Source: Anniella stebbinsi
Taxonomy: Eukaryota; Chordata; Lepidosauria; Squamata; Anniellidae
Assembly (NCBI GenBank): GCA_029215795.1
Contig: JARDYH010000002.1
Coordinates: 295,771,973 to 295,835,972, forward strand
Direction of reading: 5' to 3'
DNA: 64,000 nt
Positions 22,500 through 33,812 of this stretch are shown here, one piece after another. The translations under genes and the position numbers were made by a program. The notes under the pieces were generated by a model. The model saw only the letters and a program-made list of their open reading frames with translations, did no database searches and was not told where the DNA came from. Each line of letters opens with the position of its first letter. Position 1 is the first letter of the stretch.

Positions 22500-22605
22500 T
22501 AAGGCTGCAATCCAATGTCACCTTACATGGGAGTCTGCCCCATTGAACTCAGTTGAATTGTGACTTCTGAATAGACATGGAAGGGATTGTACTGTGGCAG
22601 ACCAA
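22500..22605. repeat. Squamate-type interspersed repeat 'GGCTGCAATCC...TTCTGAATAGACATG'
   Basis: AAGGCTGCAATCC, then GGGAGTCTGCCCCATTGAA and GACTTCTGAATAGACATG occur in the usual order. The same repeat, more decayed, is at 2456, 48150 and 59160. Confidence 0.6.
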
Positions 22606-23245
22606 TCCTAAAGTCAAGGTTGGGAGGTCCCCAATGGGGAAAAAACCTGCCATTTCCTAAACACTTCTAATGCAAGCCAGCTAGATCACAAAATAGGGGA
22701 CTATTTTTTCCTCCCTCTCTCATCGCCTCTAATGGGAGGGAATTTACTATACCGGCTCTTGGATTGCGAATGAGGGAATGAGGCACATAGAATCCAGTAG
22801 ATCCTTGACCTTATCCGCAAATTACCCCATTTTTAACCCTACAGCCAGCAAAGTAATATCAATGGGGCAGTGGAAAGCCACCCAAGGAGGACCTCAACTG
22901 GTGGACCTATACCCCCAGAGAGACCTGTCCACAGTATCCTATGATAAATGGGATGTCCTCCTGTGCCCCCTTAGTGGGATATAGAAAATTAATGCTTTTC
23001 TTTCATATATTAATTACTTAATTGATTAAATTGAAGATATTTTGCAGTAGATTTTACAGTCAAATCTACGTATAGCCTTATCATGTATTTTGGCTCCATT
23101 TTGTATTTTTAAACATTGAAAAAAGGAAAGAAGCTGGTATACAGCATTCTCCCTGATGTCTAGATAGCGATGTACTGGGAGGTTCTCTTTATATGGAGGA
23201 GCATTCAGTCATGCAAAGCACACATGCAATTTGAAACTGTACAGA
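22606..23245. other. Non-coding DNA, nothing recognised
   Basis: No exon or repeat recognised. Confidence 0.4.
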
Positions 23246-23407
23246 CCAATGGAGGCTGGTGGCTCTGATTCCAGTAGGGCTTTAAATCCATTCTCAGTTT
23301 GAGCCAGAACTCTAGAGGAACTATCCAAGATGACGAACCCACTTTGGATATAGGGTTTTGGCACATTGGATGGCCCCACTGAAATTGGAGCCACCAACCC
23401 CCACTAG
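23246..23407. mobile_element. Foldback MITE 'GGCTGGTGGCTCTGATT', copy 2
   Basis: Left arm AATGGAGGCTGGTGGCTCTG, CAGAACTCTAGAGGAACTATCC; right arm GGATGGCCCCACTG, GGAGCCACCAACCCCCACT. Same design as 18418-18603. Confidence 0.7.
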
Positions 23408-23584
23408 TTCAGACACAATCTGATTTATGCAACTGAAGAGCTCTTCTGGGTGTAGTCTTCATCACTGATTTTAATGGAATGGACACAGTGCAGACATCTC
23501 TGTACACTTAGGGGAAACTACACATACTGGGACCCTAGCATGGTCTGTGTGGGTGGGTAGGTGGGTGGGTGTAGGGGTTTTAAT

Positions 23585-25053
23585 TAGGGGTGTGCACGGA
23601 CCCCCCGGATCAGATCGGGACCCGGATCGGGACCTCCAATTTTGTCTCGGATCGGATCGGACAAAATCGGAGCCCCCCGGACCGGATCAGGTCCGATCCC
23701 GATCCAAAAATTGGACATCCAATTTTTGGATCGGCCGCCATTTCCCCCCACCCCCCCATAGACTTGCATTGGGGGAAAGAAAGCTTTCCCCCAATGCAAG
23801 TCTATGAGGAAAAAATGGTGGCGGGTGGGTGAGGGGGCCTAACTCCCTCCTCCCCCCCGGGGCTGTCCGCTGTGGACGGCCCCAGTAGGTAAGCCCCCTC
23901 CCCTGCACTCCTTACCACCCCGGGGCCATCGGCTTCCATCCGCTGGTGCCCGCGGCTGTCCACTCCCGTCCGCCGCTGGCTGCTACTGCGAGCAGGCTTC
24001 GCAGCTTGCCCCTAGGTAGCGCGCCAGGTGATGACATCACCTGGCGTGCTACTCAGGAGCAGGCCGCGAAGCCCGCTTGCAGTAGCGGCCAGCGGCAGAC
24101 AGGAACGGACGTCCCCCGAAGGTAAGCAGGGGGAACGGGGAGGGGACCCCGCGCGTGCGCACAGCGCTTACCTTCGGGGGACGTCCGCTCCCGTCCGCCG
24201 CTGGCCGCTACTGCGAGCGGGCTTCGCGGCCTGCCCCTAGGTAGCGCGCCAGGTGATGACATCACCTGGAGTGCTACTCAGGAGCAGGCCGCGAAGCCCG
24301 CTTGCAGTAGCGGCCAGCGGCGGACAGGAACGGACGTCCCCCGAAGGTAAGCAGGGGGAACGGGGAGGGGACCCCGCGCGTGCGCACAGTGCTTACCTTC
24401 GGGGGACGTCCGCTCCCGTCCGCCGCTGGCCGCTACTGCGAGCGGGCTTCGCGGCCTGCCCCTAGGTAGCGCGCCAGGTGATGACATCATCTGGTGTGCT
24501 ACTCAGGAGCAGGCCACGAAGCCCGTTCGCAGTAGCGGCCAGCGGCGGACAGGAACGGACGTCCCGCGAAGGTAAGCAGGGGGGACGGGGAGGGGGGAGG
24601 GGACCCTGCACATGCGCACGCCGCTTACCTTCCGTGGCCATCCGCTCCCGTCTGCTGCTGGCCGCTACTGCGAGCAGGCTTCGCGGCCTGCTGCTAGGTA
24701 GTGCGCCAGGCGATGACATCACCACGCCCCCCCTCCCCCCTGCCTCCTGCTTACCTTTCCTGGCCGTCTGCTCCCGTCTGCCGCCCCCTGCCCCCGTTGT
24801 CCGCTTCCATCAGCAGGTGCCCATTGGTGCCCGCCAATGGAAGCGGACAGCCCCGCTAGGGAAGCCCCCTCCCCCCCGCTGTCCAGTGGGCGCCCGCCGA
24901 TCCATCCAATCTGGATTGGAACCTTTCCGGATCGGATTGGATCGGCCGATCCAGTGGTGAAATCGGAAATCGGATAAATCAGATAATTTTATCCGATTTC
25001 CCCCTGGATCAGATTCGGATCGGGGATCGGACCCGATCCAGTGCACATCCCTA
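23585..25053. mobile_element. GC-rich non-autonomous hAT-type transposon, family 1, copy 1 (1469 bp)
   Basis: Ends are TAGGGGTGTGCAC and GTGCACATCCCTA, a hAT-type terminal inverted repeat. The flanks are GTTTTAAT at 23577-23584 and GTTTTAAT at 25054-25061, an exact 8-bp target duplication. Inside: subterminal clusters of GATCGG/GATCCG words at both ends; a palindrome around 23757-23808 (CTTGCATTGGGGGAAAG and its inverse); then a tandem array of about 225-bp units, each a long hairpin. The frames with MMTSPGVLL and MMSSPGALP starts are translations of this array, on both strands, and are not genes. No transposase is present. Confidence 0.9.
24011..24702. repeat. Three tandem ~225-bp hairpin units
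   Basis: CCTAGGTAGCGCGCCAGG recurs at 24011, 24236 and 24461 (exact 225-base spacing), with a diverged fourth start near 24692. Within each unit two arms of about 70 bases, from AGGAGCAGGCCGCGAAGCCC to CCCGAAGGTAAGC, are mirrored across a G-rich loop. Units join at CCAGGTGATGACATCACCTGG, itself a palindrome but for its central base. The third unit has a few extra bases (GGGGAGG duplication). Confidence 0.9.
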
Positions 25054-25079
25054 GTTTTAATCCTTTGCTCCTCCCTGTG

Positions 25080-25140
25080 TTATTTCCTGCTTTTTATTCC
25101 ACATTTGTAATGATTTGACACAAGGTGTAGATCTGGCCCT
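25080..25140. mobile_element. Right-end fragment of a 'CAGATCTACACC' MITE
   Basis: TTTGACACAAGGTGTAGATCTGGCCC preceded by GCTTTTTATTCCACATTTG is the inverse of sequences in the element at 30660-31132. Confidence 0.5.
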
Positions 25141-25811
25141 AGGTGACCTGTATGCCTTGCTCAGTCTGCTGTATAGGTACTATTGATGGGTGACTTCAAG
25201 ACCCAACTCTTCCTTCTGATGGTTCTTGATCTGTAAGATGGACTTGGGCTGGGCAGCACTTTGAATAAAGGACTCCTCCAAATAGATGACACCTTCAAAA
25301 TGGAGGACTGTCGGCTGTAAAAAAAAATACATCTGACCATCCTACGATCGGGAGCTTGCACCTGAAATCTGTATTGCAAATATGATTGCAGCAGGGTAGT
25401 CCCTCTACCCTCCACATTATGACCCCAACTTGTGAAAACAAAACAAAGCCCTATGCTCAAGGGCAGAAATTCACAATTATGATCCCATGTAGTTTGGCCT
25501 TTCGATCCATTGAAATGAATGTGGAATACCCTATTGGTCATGGAACTCCCATGCACATTAGAGTTCCCACAGCAGCAAGAGAGGCAACTACATTTTGCAC
25601 CAGGACAGCATTATATTTGTCTCAAGGAAGGCCTGCACACAGTAAATGGACCATCTATGGTGGCCATAAGGGGTTCCATAAGTCATCTTGTTTCTCTCTC
25701 TGCCTTGCACTGAAAAAATGTGGGGTGTCACAGTGTTTTTCTATTGAACCTTGACTGTTGATTTCAGGCTCCATGAAGTTGTTGATAACAGAACTGATAT
25801 TTATAGGATGA
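25136..25811. other. Non-coding DNA, nothing recognised
   Basis: The overlapping frames at 25161-25754 on both strands resemble nothing I know. Confidence 0.4.
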
Positions 25812-26698
25812 CTAGCTGATATGCCCGGTGTTGCTCGAGTCCGTGAATGAATAGTGTTTATGACATTTATTTGATAAATAATAAATTGCTCTGCAACTTA
25901 TACTACTTTAGGTTGGTTGGTTGCTTTTAGTTTGGTTGAGTTTGTAACTTGTTTTGTTAGAATAAATGGAAAATTGTGTTAATAAGAACTTTGTGATAAA
26001 TGACATTTTTTGTTTTATCTGAAATGTTACACCTCCCATCATGGACACACAACACCCTTTCTACCAGCTAAAAAGATCCAAACCTAAAAATATGTTTTCA
26101 AAATAGACCTGGCATTGCCCAGATAACTGAAAATCATATAGTAGGGAAGCGGATCTCAGTGGACATGGGGAACTGTTGTATGCATGTGCTCTGAAGTTAT
26201 TATTATGAAAAAAGGAAAGCAGCCAGAACACAGAATATTGGCATAATTTACTATATAATATCTACACCTAACAGGCTTTGGAAGAAAGCCAGGATGATGA
26301 AGGCCACTGGTGACTTGGCCCTTTTATCTGACATAAAAATACTTAAAATCCAAAATTTCATGTTTTTAGATTTTTCTGATAGCCAGACCTATAAGTATGC
26401 CAGATTTCAAGTTTCTACCCAGTGTTGCTTGGGCCCCCTAAAATATATGTCTGTAAGGTAATAATCTTAAAGTAGCAGGCCGGTGCTAGGCCTGAGTTAA
26501 CCATTAAACAAATTACATTCATTTCTTTTCTCTCTCACACACCCTCATCACAACCCTTCAAGTTAGGCCAGTCCTAGGACTGTGAAGTAACTTTAAAAAA
26601 AATTAAATTAGTTACTTCCCCCCGCCCGCGCTCTCTCACCTTCAATCATGGCCAGGGCTGCTGTCACCATAATTTTCTTTGTCCCCACAGAAAACAAA

Positions 26699-26718
26699 AA
26701 CTACAACTCCCAGCATGC
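26699..26718 (+). promoter_or_regulatory. ZNF143/THAP11-like motif
   Basis: ACTACAACTCCCAGCATGCC matches the long SBS motif bound by ZNF143 in vertebrates. Here it lies in repeat DNA. Related words are at 27289-27307 (ACTACACCTCCCAGCATGCC) and, inverted, at 27899-27911 and 27924-27940. Confidence 0.5.
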
Positions 26719-26884
26719 CTTTTGCTGTGCTGCCCGACTTGCCCAATGGGAGTCCTGCTGCTGAAGCTCATGGAAAGTGAAGACTGGCTGGCTGGCTGAC
26801 AGTTGACTTGCTTGCCATTGGCAACAGGGCTGCTCCCGATGAGGCCTAGCAACTAAGGCAGTTGCCAATAATTATCATAGGAGA

Positions 26885-27090
26885 CTATCATCCTGTTAAG
26901 AGTATTTCTGCAGACATCTCTTATCAACTCCCTGAAGAATGTCTTAAAAAAACAACATAGGCCGAAACGCATTGGGCTTGGAAATAAAGTATCTTAGAAT
27001 TCTGAGAACCTGCTTCTCTCCTTTTTTTGCCCTTTTAACTGGAGAACAGGCAATCTTGGTTGTTGGATTTCTAAATAAAGTTTATAATTT
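26885..27090. repeat. Repeat fragment with 'GCCGAAACGCATTGGG'
   Basis: CTCCCTGAAGAATGTC, then ATAGGCCGAAACGCATTGGG and CTTCTCTCCTTTTTTTGCCC. The GCCGAAACGC word recurs in interspersed repeats of many vertebrates; I cannot name the class. Confidence 0.35.
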
Positions 27091-28140
27091 TTATGTAACA
27101 GCCGGCCTATATCATTGAGACAGAAGTGTGAATGGAGGATTGACTGATATAGCTGAGGCTAGAATGGAATGGTGGGCAGGGTTAGTGGCAGTTGGAGAAA
27201 GTCAGGTAGGAGAACAAAGACAGTTAGTGAGAAGTCAGGGTTTGCTCACCCATATTTTATTTTAAATCAGCCACTCTACATGCCAGTACTACACCTCCCA
27301 GCATGCCTTTGGCAGCCCACAGGTGCCTGCATCCTCTGAGACATCCTCTTGTTGCCAATGCTGCTCCTCGATAGAGCGTGATGGAGTAGCATCACCAAGG
27401 AGGGGAGATAAGCGGCTGTCAATGGATATGCCCAGCTCCAGCCAATCCTATTGGGACTGCCTTGGCCTGTGCTTCTCACCGACCAAGTGCTACATCAGGA
27501 GCCTGTACTGAAGGACCAAGGCTAGGCCAGGCACTTCCCCCACCTTTGTCAGGTCTGTTTCTGGGCATGCGCAGAGTACCTCCCCTTCCTCCCTCTCTCT
27601 TAAGGGCAAAGGCTACACACTTGCTTCCCCCAGATTCTGAGAAAACAGCGATATCAGGACGGATTGCCTTTGAGCATGTTTGGCCCCTCAAAGTCATGCT
27701 GTTGTATCTAGTTACATTTTAAAACCATTCAGAGGGTGGAAGGAGGCACTGCAAATGGATGCAGCCCATTTATGTGGGTTGTTTCCTTTTATGTGGAATT
27801 GGGTTGACTGCTCAAGACCAACCTTAGGAGTTGGGGTTGTAAAAGACACACAGCAGCCACTCACAATGGCCGCCAAAGGCCATGGCCTCCTGCCTAAGGC
27901 ATGCTGGGAGTTCCACCCAAGGCATGCTGGGAGTTGTAGGCACAAATCTAGGTTTTTATTAAATTATTTAAAAATGCTTAAACCTCAAAAATTCGTGTTT
28001 TTAGATTTTTCTGGTATATTGTATAGCCAGACCTATCACTGTGTCAAGTTTCTAACTTGTCTGGAAGTGGGTAAACATTTCTGGGCATATGTGATGCACA
28101 CATACTTTCTGCTTTATAGATAGAGATATATAGATATTTG

Positions 28141-28799
28141 GGAGAAGTCCTAACACAGGCCTGCAAGAAGTTGGGAGGCTGGGTTGTTCTTAAGAGGTGA
28201 GAGTTGCACAGTTAACTCACTGTGTTTCAATACAACACTGACAATACCTAAGCAGGCCACGATATGTGGTTCTTGAGCTTTGTTTAGCTTGATGGATCAT
28301 AAATTGAGCAACTGTGTTTTTCATAATGGTTTTACAAATGATTTCCCCATGGTTCCTGGATTTTCCAGAACAATTTTTAAAAAATGCCTTGATGATTTAT
28401 GACATATCTTTAAAATAATAATAATACAAATCATTATTTTAAATGAACCTTTTTCCTGTCAAAAATGTATCAGTTACTAACAGTTTTGAGTGTGAACACA
28501 AATATTGTCTGAATAATCTTAAAATTAAACAGCAGTGTGTGTGTGTGTGTGTCTGTGTTTTATCTGATTACATTATTTGAACAATAATGATTTCAAGGGA
28601 CATTTTTTTTCATCTGACTGATGAAAGAAGTACCTGATACATATTTTCATTCAAATATTATTCCTATGGAATATTGGCAACATTTAATGTTTCAGACTAA
28701 GCTATAAATTCCTTTAGAACAAATCAAATGTCTTTAAAGAATATTTCTGTTTGAAAAGGAATTAAGCCTTCCTGAAAGAATTTTAAAGGTTGTGATATT
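28141..28799. other. Non-repetitive AT-rich DNA
   Basis: A (TG)n run lies at 28531-28551. No exon recognised. Confidence 0.45.
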
Positions 28800-28965
28800 C
28801 ACAGTCTGATAAAGCAGCACCTTTAATGAAATTCTAATTAGCAATTTCATGCACTTTGCTATTAGTCATATCAGATTAATGCACATTTTCACAGCCTTCC
28901 TTTAATTAAGTGCACTTATTTCAAGTTTCAAACAATTTCCTTATAAGATTAAAACTGTGCTGAAA
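28800..28965. other. Candidate conserved non-coding element
   Basis: TGAAATTCTAATTAGCAATTTCATGC, then AGATTAATGCACATTTTCAC and CTTTAATTAAGTGC: dense TAAT/ATTA sites in repeat-free DNA. Inference from composition only. Confidence 0.3.
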
Positions 28966-30014
28966 TGTTATTTAGTAAACAGCATATGTGTGAAAATTTA
29001 GGTATTCATGTATTTACTGAGTGACATTTTTACCATTTTTACCGTCCACAGATGCATGCATTTGCTGTTTCTCAGATGATGGGTCTTCTTCAGTTTGCTT
29101 CTATGCATTTTTTATTTAAATTATAAAAGAAAAAGAAGTGGCAAGACTCTTCATGTTCATTTGACAGATTTGTATTCCTATATATGTTAATCAAGGAAAA
29201 AATAAACCAATGTTTCTTTACCAGGAAGAGATTTCATCAGGGATCTTGCTATTCCAAACTTCCCTGTACCACAGATTTATTATTATTATTTTCCTGAGAA
29301 TAAGGAACTCAAGTTCCTTATTCCAACTCAAGTTCTCTGGATTCCCTTAATGACTTTCAGCATCTAACCTGTCTGCACACAGCCCTAAGATGATTAGTTG
29401 AAGAATAACACTGAAAATGATCCCTCCGCCTATCACATTCAGGGCCTTTACATACAGGTTAAGGATATATATACAGGTTACAAAATTTTAGTGACAAGCC
29501 TATGGTGGAAGTGCACTGACTGGTTTTGAATTCAGTCTTCATCAGTTTGAGCTCATGGGAAAAACATTGTCTGCTTTGCTGAAGAAGCTGGATTTGCATA
29601 GGCCTGAATGGTTGCCCCTTATGTCAGTCCCAAAGCCACCTCTCCTTCTTGAAGCAGGTTCCTTGGGTCAATCACAAACCACCTCCCCCCACTTCCTGGA
29701 ATTGTTTCAAGAATATCAAGAGATTTTTTTTTTAAAAAAAATGAAAATGCCAAATATAGCTTGATTAGAGAAACATGCAAGGCTCTTGAGAAACAAGGAA
29801 GAGGCATTCGGTATCCAAATGCAAAATTGCATGTGTCTTTTGAGCAGGGTTAGATCCTGAAGCCTGGAATCCAAATTTGGCCCTCTGGGTTCCCCAGGTG
29901 ACCACACTGTCACGAAAAGTGTGGGTGATGGAGGGTAAATTGTAAGCAAGCACAATTTGTGACATTGAACAACATCATGACTGATCATAGGGTGTGTCAA
30001 ATAAGGCATCAGTC
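28966..30014. other. Non-coding DNA, nothing recognised
   Basis: Chance frames on both strands, no repeat family recognised. Confidence 0.4.
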
Positions 30015-30571
30015 TTAGGCCCTGTCTACACCTGCCATTTATCCTGGGGTGGTCACGAGGTTGTCCCTGCGCATCCAAATGATGCACAGCTGATCCTGGG
30101 GTGAACCGGGGATAAGCACTCAGTTCTCCCGGAATAGCTGGGACTGCTTTTTCCCCATTTTTTCTGCTGTCTTGGGACCAACCCAAGCTCCATGGGTGGT
30201 GTGGCTCTCCCTCCCTCTTCCCCATGAGTATCAGGGCTCAGGAAACGGGCATGGAACTGTGTGGGGAGAGTCCATGGGCATTGGGGGTGAGGGGGAGAGC
30301 ATTTTTGCCACCTTTGGGATGGCGCTCGGTGTCTTACAGTGCTGAGTTTGTTGTGTGTGTGTTTTAAAAAATCGTACCTTTGCACAGGATCTCGGCTGCG
30401 CAATTGCGCAAATGTCTCCTCTTTTTTAAAAAAATGGTACCCCAAAAGTCCCTCTTAACTTCTGGGATAACTTGCTGGTGTATGGCCCCTGAGGGACAAT
30501 CCCAGAAGTGGAAAACCTTGTGATCATCCCTCCCCACTCCTCAAAGGACTGCATGTGTAGGAGAGCCCTTA
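30015..30571. mobile_element. DNA transposon with 'TTAGGCCCTGTCTACACC' ends
   Basis: Left end TTAGGCCCTGTCTACACCTG; right end CATGTGTAGGAGAGCCCTTA is its imperfect inverse. The interior is GC-rich with ATCCTGGGG and ATCCCAGAAG words mirrored towards the two ends. A shorter relative is at 48674-48812. No transposase; no target duplication seen. Confidence 0.65.
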
Positions 30572-30659
30572 GTTTCCAATTTCCTGGCTTTTTGGAGTTT
30601 GGACCAATGTGAGATAGCCTTATTTTCTGGTATTTTAAACCAGCAGGTTTTTTGATGAT

Positions 30660-31132
30660 TGAATCTACATTTCAGCTTTATAGCAGTATTGAAGTGCACT
30701 GATAACTGTTGGGGCACATCATGCATTCCATGTATCATTTTCATAGTGTTATTTCCTCCTTCTTCCACTTTATCTAAAATACCACAACAAATGTCTTTGA
30801 TCAGATCTACACCTTGTGTCAAATCATTACAATTCCAACCTAGTAACGCTATATCCCTCTTGCACATCTATATCTCATAAAACACACAATGGCATTTGTT
30901 GCAGTATTTTGGATAATGTGGAATAAAAAGCAGGAAATAACACTATGAAAGCAATAACACTCTGGAATATTTCATTTGCCCCAACATTTATCAGTGCACT
31001 TCAATACTGCTCGAAAGCAATAATGTAGATCTATCCATTGTGTGTCCTACGAGGTATAAATGCGCAAGAGGGATACAGCAATACCATAATAGGAACATAA
31101 TGATCCTTCACAAGGTGTAGATCTGGCCTAAA
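30660..31132. mobile_element. Nested 'CAGATCTACACCTTGTG' MITE region
   Basis: GAAGTGCACTGATAACTGTTGGGGCA at 30691 is mirrored by GCCCCAACATTTATCAGTGCACTTC near 30979, and CAGATCTACACCTTGTG at 30803 is mirrored by CACAAGGTGTAGATCTGG at 31111-31128. The two mirrored pairs interleave, so there are probably two related copies or one rearranged copy. Non-coding. Confidence 0.6.
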
Positions 31133-31195
31133 AGACTGAAATGTAAAGCATAGTTAGTGGTGTTAAGAGCTTTAAGCTATAATATGTGGGCATTG

Positions 31196-31262
31196 TAGCC
31201 GCTGGCCATGCCCACCATTGGAATGTGGCCCCTGAGAGCTTTTCCTTGGGCTGAAATAAGTT
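31196..31262. repeat. Interspersed repeat with 'GGAATGTGGCCCCTGAGAGC' core, copy 2
   Basis: CCACCATTGGAATGTGGCCC and TGAGAGCTTTTCC parallel 11290-11440 and 57062-57405. Confidence 0.5.
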
Positions 31263-31379
31263 CTTCTTCTTTAGTTTTTGTTTTGCAGGCTTTGTTTTGA
31301 GTTAGGGAGACAGAAGTGGGCGGGTCAAGCAGCCTGAAAAACAGAAACTAAAGAAGAAGAGTCAAGGAATTAACCCTGT

Positions 31380-31535
31380 AATACACCATTGAACACTTTG
31401 AGGACGGAGGAAGCAGTCACTATGAAACCTAAGTACTGCTCAGTGTGACCTACCACGTAATGAAATGACTTAAAAAACACGCTTTTAAACAGAATATAAG
31501 TCATTTTAAGAGCAATGTGGATAGGCTCCAGGTGA
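31380..31535. mobile_element. Right-end fragment of the 36212/37690 DNA transposon family
   Basis: The order CACTTTGAGGACGGAGGAAG, TACTGCTCAGTGTGACCTAC, and a terminal AGCAATGTGGATAGGCTCC matches the right ends of the two fuller copies, with considerable divergence. Confidence 0.4.
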
Positions 31536-32929
31536 TAGCTGGTTGCTCTTTTGGAAGCCGGGAAGGATTTTTTTCATGCTGTTTGGGGAAAATCTGAGAC
31601 CTTTTGTCAAGAACCCCTCCCTTAAGCTCAGGGCTAGCTAGGAAAATAAATAAAAAGAAAGGCAGTTTGGATTTTCTTGCCCAAAAACTAGGAACACATA
31701 AGTTATCAAAACCTTGTGAAAATCCTAAGAACACAATGATAGTTTCATAACTGTTCAGTCCTTAATGTAAGGAAGGCAAAACAAAAACAAAGCAAAGCAA
31801 AAAACAAAACAAAACAAACAAAGGAAGGCCAAAACCACACCCAGAGAAGTCCAAATAAATTTATGACGTCAATCTAACTTATAAATTACCCACTTGAGTA
31901 TAGTCTGGGATTCCAGAATATATATAGACTTCATTGCAGAAAGGATGGTCTGTGAGAGAGCATCTTGGCCTCTGGCTAGATGTTATATCAAAGGCTCATG
32001 AGGAATGAGCAAATTCTTCCTTTTGTGGAATGTAAGTTCAGCTTTAATGGAGACTGGTTGTTGCTTTGTCCAATACTGTGATACCCTCCATTCCAGATGT
32101 CAGTTATCTAGCCACAAATTAGAAAATTACTTAGTGGCAGGATCAACCTTCCTAACAATTCTAAACTTACATCTCAACAGTGCCAGCCAGTTTGAGCCAG
32201 TTATCCTGTTATTTAAAATAGTGTAAACTTTTTAGAAGTACATTGGAGGGGGGAAAGGTGAAATAAGCCTATTCAGGTGTCCTGGCATGGTGCTAACTTG
32301 CCAGATACTCTAGTGGGCACTGTTGTGCTATATGGAAAATAGGGGTTTGTCACAGGCTAGCATCTTTTTGCCTTCCTTGGGGCATCATCTTAGGGATGTA
32401 TAAATAATTCATGTTTGATGCATTCAATTGTCACAAGTGTGAAAAGCAGAACAGTGAAATGGGAGGTGGTAGAATAAGGCCATTAGGTGGAGCTGCATGG
32501 TATTATATGGAAGGCTCCAGAGTAAGGACAACCCAGCAGTTTTGGGGCAATTGCTGGAGACAGAGCCTGTCCTTACCCTAACCACATGTCCAAGCAAAAG
32601 GCTTCATCAGTGGCAGAAAGCTCACACATGATCAAGGAATCAAGGGACAATAGTGGCATGGATAGCTAGGCCAGTGTCTCAGGCAGAGAGTGGAAGCAGG
32701 GAAGGCCTCCTGACACTCACACATTGATCTCAGCTAAAAGATTTACTTGTTGCAAATATTAAATAGAGGTTATGGTCATGTTTTACTCCAAAACCTGTTC
32801 TTCCTTGCTGACTGCAGTCACACTTACTCCTGTTTTTAGGCACATCTGTATGTAGCCTATATTTTGGATATTGTTTTGCATACCCTTTTCTGAAAATGTG
32901 TTAAAAGTATCATAGAAATCGAGAGTTAA
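31536..32929. other. Non-coding DNA with an (AAAAC)n patch
   Basis: An imperfect (AAAAC)n low-complexity tract lies at 31785-31820. No exon or transposon recognised in the rest. Confidence 0.45.
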
Positions 32930-33360
32930 GAGAAAAAGCACTAATCGGGTTTATGCTAGCAGCAGCTAAACAGTTGATTGCTTCTAAATGGAAAACTGCA
33001 AAAATGTTGACAATAAAGATGTGGGGGGGAATTATGGAAGATTGCGATAAATGAAAAGTTGTCACAGAAACTAAAAACTTATGAAAGGAAAAAGAAAAGG
33101 GACACCTTTAAGGCAGATTGGAAAGTGTACATAGAATACATGAAGAAAGAAGAGAACAAAAAGACTATACCTGAAGCATACGATTAATTCTGGAACTCAT
33201 GATACTAGCAGAAGGAAACCAAGTTGGGGGAGGGAGGAGATGGGGGTTAGGACAAGTAAGATTTTTGTGACGATAAAGTATGATGTTAGTTTGGAATTGT
33301 CAGGGGATGAAAATGTAATAATAGATTATTATTTTTAAAAAGTATCGTGTGGGAAGGGTA
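32930..33360 (+). mobile_element. L1-type LINE fragment, C-terminal end of ORF2 and 3' UTR
   Basis: The plus strand from 32944 encodes IGFMLAAAKQLIASKWK and then, after a frame change at the run of G bases near 33023-33030, KLSQKLKTYERKKKRDTF and ADWKVYIEYMKK before a TAA stop ending at 33187. The spacing of 'AA+xxIAxxWK' and 'W..Y..Y' is the C-terminal pattern of L1 ORF2. Only this end is present, and it is out of frame with itself, so it is dead. Confidence 0.7.
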
Positions 33361-33812
33361 TCTCTAAGTAAAGGTACACTCTTTCTGGCTTGATGAACAT
33401 GCATCTGATCAAGGAAATGGACACCTATGTGAGATGAGTGAAAAAACAGGAAACCTAGAGCACAAATGCACAGTGCTTATCTGAGTCTTCACAAAGCACT
33501 GTAGGAAGTGTCCCTTGTGAACCTCATTCAGGATCCGCTCACAGAATTCATCTGTTTAACATGGTGAAATCGCCTTTCATGAGATTTTTGCCCTACTAAA
33601 GCATTCTTCAGACACAAGATCACAAATTGCAACATCCCAGAAAACCTTTTAAAAGTGAGTTATATGGGGATCTTAGCCATATATATCACCTCAACTACAG
33701 AACTGGGTCACCACTCCCACATGCTCTTAAAAGGGTTGACCCTGGGTGACTTTGGTTGTGTGAAGTGGGCCTTACTCAGTGTCTGAACTGCCAGCAACAA
33801 CAAGAGTGAACA
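33361..33812. other. Non-coding DNA, nothing recognised
   Basis: No exon or repeat recognised. Confidence 0.4.

Larger units (their letters stand above)
25812..28140. repeat. Unclassified interspersed repeat block with 'TATGCCCGGTGTTGCTCG' start
   Basis: Starts ACTAGCTGATATGCCCGGTG, a motif I associate with repeats in many animal genomes, and ends in an ATAGATAGAGATATATAG-like short tandem tail. One module occurs twice: 26335-26470 and 27960-28060 share TCGTGTTTTTAGATTTTTCT, then TAGCCAGACCTAT and CAAGTTTCTA. This suggests one element interrupted by others, or two copies. The class is unknown to me. The reading frames inside (for example 27680-28123) are not convincing genes. Confidence 0.45.

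Noticed and set aside
24011..24702. Regularly spaced direct repeats that might suggest CRISPR
   Set aside because: Units are 225 bases, contiguous, without unique spacers, and inside a hAT-type element in vertebrate DNA.
24028..24960. Repeated 70-codon and 160-codon frames that look like a protein repeat family
   Set aside because: They translate the 225-bp tandem hairpins of a transposon, and matching frames exist on the opposite strand because each unit is a palindrome.
27680..28123. 147-codon plus frame
   Set aside because: Crosses interspersed repeat modules and repeated GCATGCTGGGAGTT motifs; no domain recognised.
29716..30225. 169-codon minus frame
   Set aside because: Runs through the right part of non-repetitive DNA into the DNA transposon at 30015; no similarity to a protein family seen.
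33033..33187. Lysine-rich short frame considered as a host exon
   Set aside because: It matches the C-terminal pattern of L1 ORF2 and joins upstream L1 sequence in another frame.
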